From positions 204,696 through 268,695 of the forward strand of contig CABIVS010000008.1 in assembly GCA_902362375.1 (NCBI GenBank): a stretch of 64,000 nt of DNA. Direction: 5' to 3'. Under the pieces are notes generated by a model that saw only the letters and a list, made by a program, of their open reading frames with translations, was not told the DNA's origin and made no database searches. Below are positions 46,623-53,974 of the stretch, piece by piece (position 1 is the first letter of the stretch; the number at the start of each line of letters is the position of its first letter). This stretch comes from Bacteroidaceae bacterium. Its GTDB lineage: Bacteria; Bacteroidota; Bacteroidia; Bacteroidales; Bacteroidaceae. Position numbers and translations under genes: made by a program.

Positions 46623-47561
46623 TCAAAAAAGAATTCTCCTCTTTTTATAAATAAAGTAAAGTAACATCAATGCCGATATACTAATTATTAGCATCCAACT
46701 TATATTTTTCCTATAATATAAGCTATTCTCTTCCTCCTCACCAACCACTTTATGACGATTCGTGTCGATAAAGGATGATATTTGAGTATCTTCTTTCTCA
46801 TCTATCCTCTCTTTCTTTTCAAAAACCTTATTCACCGTCTTTCTGCTACCTGAAATAAAACAGGTGGAAAAGAAATCCCCTATCGCAGTATCTTTCCCCA
46901 ATACTACCAATATTTGTTCGGTAGACTCCTCCATCCGTTCCAGCATCTTCCTTTCCTGATTAACATCATACGAAGCCACATGGGAAGAATGCCCGGAAGA
47001 ACTTGAATCCATCTGCACCTCACTGCTCCTACTGATAACTTCCTTCTTAGTCCTGCATCCCGAAAGTACCCCCGGAAGAACGAGACCCAATAATAAAGCA
47101 AACAGCAACTCCCTCCCACTCTTCATAAACTCTCTCATATCAAAACAAGGACACACTTTCACATATTCATAAGGTTCGATCACCCCGTCTCCATTCAAAT
47201 CCGGCGAAGTATCCCGGTGTCCCAATACCTGAAGAATAGTATATTCCCGTTGCAAATCCATTATTACTTGATAAAGCACCCGTTTTTGCGCATTTGTCCG
47301 GGTATCTGCCGGATGTCCGTTCTCATCCAATCCCCCGATATAACAGATCCCGACACTTCGCTCATTCCAACCTTTGCAATGCGCTCCTGCCAAATCAATC
47401 TCCCTTCCTTTCTCCAGTTTTCCATCCAGGCGGATAACATAATGGTAACCGATACCGTTGAACCCACGTTCCCGGTGCCAACGGTCAATATCTGCGGCGG
47501 TAAAATCCTGTCCGGCTTTTGTAGCCGAACAATGTACTATAATAGAATCTATCTTTCTCAT
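46623..47561 (-). CDS. N-acetylmuramoyl-L-alanine amidase fused to a lipoprotein-like half
   Basis: Residues 1-145 are an AmpD/T7-lysozyme-type amidase that cleaves peptidoglycan. The zinc ligands are H10 (IIVHCSAT), H115 (LGHRDTSPDLNGDG) and a Cys of CPCF (137-139). From M146 the same frame begins what looks like a separate lipoprotein signal, MKSGRELLFALLLGLVLPG with lipobox LSGC at C169, followed by a Ser-rich linker, a charged region and a C-terminal membrane span (about 285-306). Either a stop codon was lost and two genes fused, or M146 is a nested start preceded by AGAGAG. It follows the coiled-coil gene by 28 bp. Confidence 0.85.
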   Translation of the reverse strand: MRKIDSIIVHCSATKAGQDFTAADIDRWHRERGFNGIGYHYVIRLDGKLEKGREIDLAGAHCKGWNERSVGICYIGGLDENGHPADTRTNAQKRVLYQVIMDLQREYTILQVLGHRDTSPDLNGDGVIEPYEYVKVCPCFDMREFMKSGRELLFALLLGLVLPGVLSGCRTKKEVISRSSEVQMDSSSSGHSSHVASYDVNQERKMLERMEESTEQILVVLGKDTAIGDFFSTCFISGSRKTVNKVFEKKERIDEKEDTQISSFIDTNRHKVVGEEEENSLYYRKNISWMLIISISALMLLYFIYKKRRILF

Positions 47562-47589
47562 AACATTTTATTTTTATCAACTAACCTCA

Positions 47590-47940
47590 TTAATATTCCG
47601 AAGGAGGAATGCGTTTCACACACCCTCTGATATCACACTTTTTCACCTCCGACTCTTTCTGTGCCAACTCCACCTCATGGCATTTATGTATCCAGTCGAT
47701 CTTCTCTTCCTGCTCCTTGCGAAGCTCGCTGTAAAGCCCGTCTATTTTCTCGTCCCGCTGTGTCAGGCGATCTTCCAGCCAATCCACTTTTTTACGACGA
47801 TTTTCTTCTTCCAGACTACTCACGTCTGCCTCTTCTTTCCGTGCATCCGTTTTCCGGCAAGTGATATATCTCACCATCCATTTCACCGCTTCCAAACCGC
47901 CCATAGCAGTAATGAAAGCAAGGATTGTAGTTATTTGCAT
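47590..47940 (-). CDS. Small membrane-anchored coiled-coil protein, spanin/holin-like
   Basis: A 116-residue protein with one N-terminal hydrophobic helix (about 4-28) and a long charged coiled coil (about 32-100, Glu/Lys/Arg-rich). It lies directly upstream of the amidase gene. One span plus coiled coil next to a cell-wall amidase resembles phage lysis cassettes (holin or inner-membrane spanin). In Bacteroides this trio (HU-like, small membrane protein, amidase) recurs at variable loci, as I recall. No specific family is recognised. Confidence 0.65.
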   Translation of the reverse strand: MQITTILAFITAMGGLEAVKWMVRYITCRKTDARKEEADVSSLEEENRRKKVDWLEDRLTQRDEKIDGLYSELRKEQEEKIDWIHKCHEVELAQKESEVKKCDIRGCVKRIPPSEY

Positions 47941-47959
47941 ATTGATCTATTTATGTAGT

Positions 47960-47990
47960 TTAAAGAAAGAATGAGGCCGAAGCCCCATTC
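47960..47990 (-). terminator. Terminator between the HU-like and coiled-coil genes
   Basis: On the minus strand GAATGGGGC, TTCG, GCCTCATTC forms a 9-bp stem with a UUCG loop followed by TTTCTTT. Confidence 0.75.
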
Positions 47991-48023
47991 CATACAAAGT
48001 CGCTAATTTTCATTTCCCGCTTA

Positions 48024-48542
48024 TCAAGCTGCCGGATCGGGTGCTTCACCATTATCTCCCGAACCACCGTCAGGATTCGGTATTTCCTCTCCTTCACCTG
48101 CCCCACCATCAATGATACTTGAGTCGTTGATATGATCCAAATCCTTAAACTTCAATCCATCCGAACGCGTCGAAGTTCCCGTAAAGAGACGGATATCCGA
48201 ATTAGCACGAAAACAAACCCGCAGGCCGCTGATGTCAGATACAGTAAAGTCTTCTGCCTTTTCTGTTCCTTTGCTTTGAGCAGCCAAATAGAAATACCCC
48301 AGTCCTGCGATATTTACCGAACGTCCAGAAAGTAATGTCTTACGCAGAAGTGTACGAAAATCTTTCAATACACTAATGGTTTCACCTTCACTTACACCGG
48401 AAGCAGAAGATATTTCTTTCGCAAACTCATCCAGTGTAGCACTCGTATCGTATTGATAAGAAATTACCGGATACACTTTCTTTCCTGCCTCTTTGTTTGT
48501 TGGATCACACAGACGTTGAACCCTTTTAAATCTAATTGCCAT
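48024..48542 (-). CDS. HU-like DNA-binding protein, second copy
   Basis: A 172-residue Bacteroidetes HU-like protein. The core (about 1-125) contains TLDEFAKEISSASGVSEGET (helices), a LRKTLLSGRSVNIAGLGYFYL beta segment and RVCFRANSDI. The tail is acidic and Gly-rich and ends DNGEAPDPAA. The final GEAPDPAA is identical to that of the HU-like protein at 12050-12520, although the rest of the two proteins is diverged. It heads the coiled-coil/amidase cassette. Confidence 0.85.
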   Translation of the reverse strand: MAIRFKRVQRLCDPTNKEAGKKVYPVISYQYDTSATLDEFAKEISSASGVSEGETISVLKDFRTLLRKTLLSGRSVNIAGLGYFYLAAQSKGTEKAEDFTVSDISGLRVCFRANSDIRLFTGTSTRSDGLKFKDLDHINDSSIIDGGAGEGEEIPNPDGGSGDNGEAPDPAA

Positions 48543-48945
48543 AATACTTTTCTTTTTTTAAATGAATACTGTTTAATTATTACTTCGCTAACGTTAACGA
48601 TGCAAAAGTGCGGTATTCTCCAGAAAAGTGAAACGACACAAATTTATAATACTCACAAGCTCTTCAAGGACGTATTACAGACTCACAGACAGTTTAGAAA
48701 ATACAAAAAACGACAAGAAGATAAATAAAAACCAGAAAAAGGCGACAAGAATGCCAAACAGGGAGAGAAGAATAACTTGGCCTCCAAAGGGTATCTATTA
48801 TTTCATAGTAGATCATGAATAGATAATATTTGAGCTTTTTGCTCAACAAATTGCATTTTTCATCTGTTTTATACTATATTTGCAGTCTATATTGAGATTT
48901 AGGCTCATATATTCATTGTTGCATAGCTAAAAAAAACAGATAACC
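48543..48945. other. Divergent intergenic region with promoters both ways
   Basis: No convincing gene is present. The minus strand has TAAATTTG at 48639-48646 with CTTG 18 bp upstream, a likely promoter for the HU-like gene. The plus strand has the promoter of the AbiL-type pair. Confidence 0.55.
48851..48882 (+). promoter_or_regulatory. Promoter of the AbiL-type pair
   Basis: TTGC, 20 bp, then TATATTTG, a good -33/-7 match. The start codon follows 64 bp downstream. Confidence 0.65.
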
Positions 48946-50199
48946 ATGTTACTTGAATTTACAGTTAAAAACTATCGCTCATTCCATAAAGAATGTACTT
49001 TCTCGCTCGAAGCGCAGAATATTGTGGAAGAACCTAAAACTAATGTTGTTTCGTTGGATGGATACAAAATTGTAAAAACTGCCGCTGTTTATGGTCCCAA
49101 CTCCAGCGGAAAATCCAATTTGATAAGCGCGTTGGATAATATGAGAAATTGCGTTATCAACTCTGTGCGACTAAACGATAACGAAATGCTTCCGTATGAT
49201 CCGTTTCTTCTATCAGAGACTTCAGACGACACATACGAACCGACTCATTATGAAATACTCTTTTTGATGGACGGAATTCGATACAGATATGGATTTGATT
49301 ATACCTATACTTCTATTGTTGGCGAATGGCTGTTTTCCAAGGTAGGAACAAAAAAAGAAAAGACTCTATTTATCCGTACAGAAGAAGGTATTGGCGTTTC
49401 AGAAAAAGACTTTTCCGAGGGCATAGGATATGAATCTAAAACAAATGAAAATCGGCTATTCCTTTCTTTGTGTGCACAATTAGGAGGAACTATTTCTAAA
49501 AAAATCATTAATTGGTTTAATAATGGGTACAGAATAATTTCCGGTTTGCAGAGTATAGGTTACAAAACACTTTCAAAACAAATGTTTCATGAAAAGAAAG
49601 AGGGCTATCAAGAAGCTCTAGCCTTTTTCAAAACTCTACAATTGGGCTTTCAAGATTTACTTTCAGAAGAAGAAAGCACAACTGGAGTTATTTTTATATC
49701 GGGAAAAAGCATGGTTCCTGAAAAAAACATAAAACTTAGTACAGTTCACAACAAATATAATGATAAAGGGCAAGTGATTGGTGAAGAGGTATTCAACCTC
49801 GAAAACCAGGAATCGGCAGGAACATTAAAGTTAGTAGAGTTATCCGGTCCCATCTTTGACACTTTACTGAAAGGTTCTATTTTAGTTGTCGATGAATTGG
49901 ATGCAAAAATGCACCCTCTTATTTCCCAATACATTATCAAGCTATTTAATAATGCGGAGACGAACCCAAAGAATGCTCAATTGATATTCTCCACGCATGA
50001 CACTCACTTGCTTTCTGCACGTTTGTTGCGTAGAGATCAGATATGGTTCACAGAGAAAGACACTTTGGAGCAAACAGACCTATATTCAATGATGGACATT
50101 ATTTTGCCTGATGGTTCCAAGCCCCGTAATGACACGAACTATGAGAAAAATTATATCAATGGAAGATACGGGGCAATTCCATTTATTATGAACGATTAG
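48946..50199 (+). CDS. AbiLi/RloA-type AAA ATPase (phage defence)
   Basis: A 417-residue ATPase of the OLD/RloA type with an SMC-like head. Walker A is YGPNSSGKSN (49-58), Walker B is ILVVDELDAKMHP (about 310-322), and the H-loop is STHDTH (about 347-352). The N-terminus FTVKNYRSFHKECTFSLEA is typical of AAA_15/AAA_21 defence ATPases. It is followed after 14 bp by a RloB-type TOPRIM protein. ATPase plus RloB is the AbiL arrangement known from lactococcal abortive infection. In such systems the ATPase is thought to sense infection and control the nuclease-like partner. Confidence 0.88.
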   Translation: MLLEFTVKNYRSFHKECTFSLEAQNIVEEPKTNVVSLDGYKIVKTAAVYGPNSSGKSNLISALDNMRNCVINSVRLNDNEMLPYDPFLLSETSDDTYEPTHYEILFLMDGIRYRYGFDYTYTSIVGEWLFSKVGTKKEKTLFIRTEEGIGVSEKDFSEGIGYESKTNENRLFLSLCAQLGGTISKKIINWFNNGYRIISGLQSIGYKTLSKQMFHEKKEGYQEALAFFKTLQLGFQDLLSEEESTTGVIFISGKSMVPEKNIKLSTVHNKYNDKGQVIGEEVFNLENQESAGTLKLVELSGPIFDTLLKGSILVVDELDAKMHPLISQYIIKLFNNAETNPKNAQLIFSTHDTHLLSARLLRRDQIWFTEKDTLEQTDLYSMMDIILPDGSKPRNDTNYEKNYINGRYGAIPFIMND

Positions 50200-50213
50200 A
50201 ACCATAAGAAATA

Positions 50214-50924
50214 ATGGCACGAGTAATTAAGATAGACAATGCTTTACAAAAGCGGCATGAGTATAAAAAGAACAAACGAAAAGCAAGAACGGTCATTTGT
50301 CGTATACTAATCGTTTGTGAAGGAGAAAAGACCGAACCCAACTACTTCCGTTCCTTTGACCGGTATAGAAAAGGTAATGTCGTTTATGAACTTACTTTAG
50401 ATGGCGGACGTATGAATACAGTTGGTGTAGTTGATAAAGCCATTAGTTTACGAGACAAAGCCAATATTCCTTATGACAGAGTTTGGGCTGTATTTGATAA
50501 AGATGGCTTTCCTGCCAAGAACTTTAACACAGCAATTGCTAAAGCTAACCAGAATCATATAGAATGTGCCTGGAGTAACGAAGCTTTCGAATTATGGTAT
50601 TTGTATCATTTTCATAACCGAATTACAGGAATGACAAGAGATAAATATGCCGCCGCCATTACCAAAGCTGTCAACGCATCTCCTTTATATAAAAAGAAAA
50701 CGCCTTACCAATATGCTAAAAATGACAAAAGCAGTTTTGATATAGTCACCACTTTTGGTTCGCAGGATAACGCTATACGCTGGGCAGAGACAAAACATGA
50801 TGAGTATACAGATGAAAGATATGCGATGCACAACCCTTGCACTACAGTTTATAGACTGGTACGTCAACTGACGGGAACTGATGAAGAACTGAATAATGAA
50901 ATAATCCGCAAGATTGACGAATAA
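50214..50924 (+). CDS. AbiLii/RloB-type TOPRIM protein (phage defence effector)
   Basis: A 236-residue RloB family protein. It has the TOPRIM signature: ILIVCEGEKTEPNYF with the catalytic Glu (E36), and AVFDKDGF with the Asp pair (about 100). The middle segment ECAWSNEAFELWYLYHF is highly characteristic of RloB. The basic N-terminus (KKNKRKARTV) may bind nucleic acid. It is the second gene of the AbiL-type unit and is probably the metal-dependent nuclease effector (inference from fold). Confidence 0.88.
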   Translation: MARVIKIDNALQKRHEYKKNKRKARTVICRILIVCEGEKTEPNYFRSFDRYRKGNVVYELTLDGGRMNTVGVVDKAISLRDKANIPYDRVWAVFDKDGFPAKNFNTAIAKANQNHIECAWSNEAFELWYLYHFHNRITGMTRDKYAAAITKAVNASPLYKKKTPYQYAKNDKSSFDIVTTFGSQDNAIRWAETKHDEYTDERYAMHNPCTTVYRLVRQLTGTDEELNNEIIRKIDE

Positions 50925-50945
50925 CCATCTGTCCTTTCTGAAATA

Positions 50946-51027
50946 TAAAAAAAGTGCACCTTCTCCCCCACTGGAAAGAAGATGCACCACACAAACAAAA
51001 CAAACAATAGTCTACCTTCACAGGCAG
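50946..51027 (-). repeat. Duplicated 3' element, copy B (terminator hairpin plus conserved stretch)
   Basis: On the minus strand CTGCCTGTGAAGG, 4 bp, CTATTGTTTGTTTTGTTTGT, then a hairpin with feet GTGCATC and GGTGCAC and a run of seven T (50953-50947). The blocks match copy A at 45938-46023. It ends the transcription unit of aqpZ, convergent with the AbiL-type genes. The 51028-51206 stretch up to aqpZ has no gene. Confidence 0.75.
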
Positions 51028-51206
51028 ATGAATCCATCAAGGCCATTTTTCGCTACTACACATAAAATGGTAAGGGGAAATGGATTCTTTGGGAAATAAG
51101 GCGCTTCACAGCGACATTTAGGATATAAGTCAGACACTAAATTCATTTATATGTATATGGGGACCTATATCTTATTCTATTCTCACAAAACCACGAAATG
51201 AAATAA

Positions 51207-51866
51207 TCAACCTCCTTTTATTGCTCTCCAAACAGGAACAGCTATTACAGCACCTATAACCGGAGCCACAATAAACAGCCATAACTGACTGATAGCTTCC
51301 ATACCGGCGAATAATGCCGGACCAATGCTGCGGGCAGGATTTACAGATGTGCCTGTGATAGGAATACATACAATATGTACTAATACTAAAGTAAATCCGA
51401 TAGCTAATCCTGCAAAAGGGGGATTTTTGTTGCCACGATCTGTCGAACCAAGTACTGTCAATATAAAGATAAAAGTAAATACAACTTCAGCAACGAAGGC
51501 TGACAACAGATACGGTTCTTCAAATCCATTAGCTCCTGTACCCGTAATACCCATTGCATCACTGATAATCCATAGCAAAGCAGAACCTAATATTCCGCCC
51601 AATACCTGTGCGCATATATATACTGCAGCTTCCATTACCGACAATCCACCGTTCAACCAAACACCGATAGTAATAGCCGGATTTATGTGACAACCCGATA
51701 TAGGACCTATTGTATATGCCATCGCAACAACCGATAATCCAAAGGCAAAGGCAATGGCCAATACTGCGGAAACAGAAGTCGCACCACCATTCAACACAGC
51801 TGCACCACATCCCATCAAAACAAGCACCATAGTGCCTACCATTTCAGCTATAAATTTTGTTTTCAT
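51207..51866 (-). CDS. aqpZ: Aquaporin AqpZ
   Basis: A 219-residue water channel of the MIP family with six spans and two half-helices carrying NPA boxes, SGCHINPA (62-64) and GTSVNPAR (about 174-177). The selectivity-filter positions are those of AqpZ (His in LVHIVCIPIT, Thr and Arg near the second NPA), which indicates water rather than glycerol transport. It lies between the membrane protein at 51919 and 3' element copy B on the same strand. Confidence 0.95.
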   Translation of the reverse strand: MKTKFIAEMVGTMVLVLMGCGAAVLNGGATSVSAVLAIAFAFGLSVVAMAYTIGPISGCHINPAITIGVWLNGGLSVMEAAVYICAQVLGGILGSALLWIISDAMGITGTGANGFEEPYLLSAFVAEVVFTFIFILTVLGSTDRGNKNPPFAGLAIGFTLVLVHIVCIPITGTSVNPARSIGPALFAGMEAISQLWLFIVAPVIGAVIAVPVWRAIKGG

Positions 51867-51918
51867 TAAAAATTATTTTTTTTGAATTCCAATCTCTCTA
51901 AGATTCTCTACTAATTTT

Positions 51919-52320
51919 TTAATCATCATCCCATTCCGAAGGTGGTAACGTTTTCTTTCCATACCACTTCTTCCAAGCACAAGATTTCCGTTTTCTCAAG
52001 TAAAGTGTATCACCACAATGTTCCAATGCCTCCCAATCAAATGTGGAATGATGCCCGAACCATCTCTCACCCCAATAAAGCAAGTGATAATTGAATAATG
52101 CCAGTAACATAAACCACCATGAAAGTAATAGTGAAAGTATTATTGCAGGTACTAATGCCAATAAGAAACACTCAAGATACTGCCGTTCGTGAATCCGAAG
52201 TTCCATATCCTCCCACACCTCCAAATACTTGTACCGAGTGAAACAGCAACCGAAAATCATGAAATAATGCTTCTTCTTACTCCGGAAAACCTTCGCAAAC
52301 AAACTATTATATAAAATCAT
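51919..52320 (-). CDS. Small membrane protein of unknown function
   Basis: A 133-residue protein. The frame opens further upstream to a TTG at 52395, but the ATG at 52320 matches the start of the truncated paralogue at 46275 (MI-YNS). It has a basic N-terminus (SKKKHYFMIFGCCFTRYKYLE), a hydrophobic stretch (about 58-90, probably two spans) and a charged C-terminal part with Trp/Lys-rich KSCAWKKWYGKKTLPPSEWDDD-like ending. I recognise no domain. It is followed by aqpZ after 52 bp. Its homologue at 46081 is also followed by the duplicated 3' element. Confidence 0.7.
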   Translation of the reverse strand: MILYNSLFAKVFRSKKKHYFMIFGCCFTRYKYLEVWEDMELRIHERQYLECFLLALVPAIILSLLLSWWFMLLALFNYHLLYWGERWFGHHSTFDWEALEHCGDTLYLRKRKSCAWKKWYGKKTLPPSEWDDD

Positions 52321-52477
52321 ATTTTTTCTTTTCAAATAACAACCTTGCAAAGGGCTACCTGCTACTACCGGCTTACGTTCACCTTGTAACGACAAAGTAA
52401 CTTCAGCTCCAACGTAGGAGGAAAAACAGGCAGCCCCGCAACGTTGCCTAAAATAACCTTGAAATGAAATAAAACTA

Positions 52478-53647
52478 TTATTCCACGATTACAACCCGGT
52501 TCAATTCAGGTTCGCTGAAACGGTTGTTCGTGTCACCTTCCGCTTTTTTCACAAGACGTTTTGGGGTAATTCCATATTTGTTGACTAATAGATTGTACAC
52601 ATATTCCATACGCTGTTCACTCAAATGTTGGTTCACATCCTTGCTACCCGTAGCTTTATCAGCAGAGCCGACCAAAGTGAAGATCTTATTTTTGTCCGCA
52701 TTAATAGCATTCTTCACATAGAAATCCAAATTTGTTAGTTCTTTCTGATCCAAAGTAGCTTTACCAATCTTAAAGAACAGCGCTACTGGAGAAGCGGAAA
52801 CCTTCGATTCGCTGACCACTTCCAGCTTGCGATTCTTCGCAGCTTCCAACTCTGCTGCCAGACGTTGAGCTTCCGTATTCAATGCGTGATTCTTAGCACG
52901 AAGTGCATTGATACGTTCATTATAAGAGGAATAATCAGCCGGGGCAACTTTCTTCACACGTTCAAATCGAGTTTTTCCCAGTTTCACGTTCAGTCCCAGT
53001 GTGACGGAACTCATACCTTCTCCTTTACTACCGCCCATTGTACCATCAAAACATTCTTTGACAATCATTTGGCGGCCTTCCAATGTCAGATCAACACGCT
53101 TACCCAAGCGAAAAGTATTCAGAATACCGATATTAGCAGCAATCTCATTATCATGGGTACTATTTCCCCATGAACGCGCCCAACCGAAACCGACATAAGG
53201 GATAACATTCCACACACGCTTCTCATTGAAACCGATGAAGCCGTTAGACCAGTTCCACATAAAGTCCGCATGAAGGTTCGATACATTGAATTCTTCTTTG
53301 TAATAACCACGATGCATACCTTTGGCATACATTCCGCTTTCACCCGTCAGTCCTTTGGCTTTCAAACCCGCATATTGTAATCGGATACCATATGAAGGTG
53401 TTATCCACTTACCCAATGAAACGTCCAGTGCAGGAGCAATACGATTTCCGACTGATGTTTTGTTATCATATTCACCTTCGTAAACATTGATTCCACCGCC
53501 TACACCAATATACCAGTTGCTCCAAAAACTGTTCGTTTCATATGGACCACGAAACCTCTGTCCGCTTTCGTTACGATTTTCCTTTTGTTGTGCCATTGCA
53601 CAAACTGATGACAGTATCAATGCTACTGCAATAAATTTCTTTTTCAT
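52478..53647 (-). CDS. OmpA-family outer-membrane protein
   Basis: A 389-residue exported protein (signal about 1-20). The N-terminal part (about 30-230) is a beta-barrel of the OmpA type (WYIGVGGGINVYEG, YVGFGWARSWG), then a short coiled segment (about 240-272), then the OmpA/MotB peptidoglycan-binding domain (about 285-389) with LVGSADKATGS, NQHLSEQRMEYV and ELNRVVIVE. It links the outer membrane to peptidoglycan. It is the last gene after the fimbrial operon and HU on the same strand. Confidence 0.92.
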   Translation of the reverse strand: MKKKFIAVALILSSVCAMAQQKENRNESGQRFRGPYETNSFWSNWYIGVGGGINVYEGEYDNKTSVGNRIAPALDVSLGKWITPSYGIRLQYAGLKAKGLTGESGMYAKGMHRGYYKEEFNVSNLHADFMWNWSNGFIGFNEKRVWNVIPYVGFGWARSWGNSTHDNEIAANIGILNTFRLGKRVDLTLEGRQMIVKECFDGTMGGSKGEGMSSVTLGLNVKLGKTRFERVKKVAPADYSSYNERINALRAKNHALNTEAQRLAAELEAAKNRKLEVVSESKVSASPVALFFKIGKATLDQKELTNLDFYVKNAINADKNKIFTLVGSADKATGSKDVNQHLSEQRMEYVYNLLVNKYGITPKRLVKKAEGDTNNRFSEPELNRVVIVE

Positions 53648-53676
53648 ACTTCAATTTTTATATTCAACTTAATGTT

Positions 53677-53943
53677 TTATTCTAACTTCATTTTACTTCC
53701 CGGACGAAACTTGGCTTGTCGCTTAGCCGGAATTACCATCTTCCCACCAGTCGACGGATTATGTCCATTTCGTGCTTTCCGTTCCAATACAACGAAACTT
53801 CCAAAACCCACTAAAGTTACGTTCTCTCCTTTTTGCATTGTTTCCGCAATTGTTTCCATCATTGCATCCACTGCATCAGTAGCTTCTCGAATACTTAATT
53901 TACTTTTGAGAGCAACTTCTTTGATTAATTCTGATTTGTTCAT
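53677..53943 (-). CDS. HU nucleoid protein
   Basis: A canonical 88-residue HU. The frame extends to 54015, but the ATG at 53943 gives the family start MNKSELI. It has GENVTLVGFGSFVVLERKARNGHNP and the C-terminal FRPGSKMK. It lies between the fimbrial tip genes and the OmpA gene with short gaps on both sides. Confidence 0.95.
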   Translation of the reverse strand: MNKSELIKEVALKSKLSIREATDAVDAMMETIAETMQKGENVTLVGFGSFVVLERKARNGHNPSTGGKMVIPAKRQAKFRPGSKMKLE

Positions 53944-53974
53944 AAGTTTATATATTTTATATTTATCAAAATGT

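Noticed and set aside
48628..48822. 64-codon Lys-rich frame upstream of the AbiL-type genes
   Set aside because: No ribosome-binding site, low-complexity content, and it overlaps the HU-like gene's promoter on the other strand.
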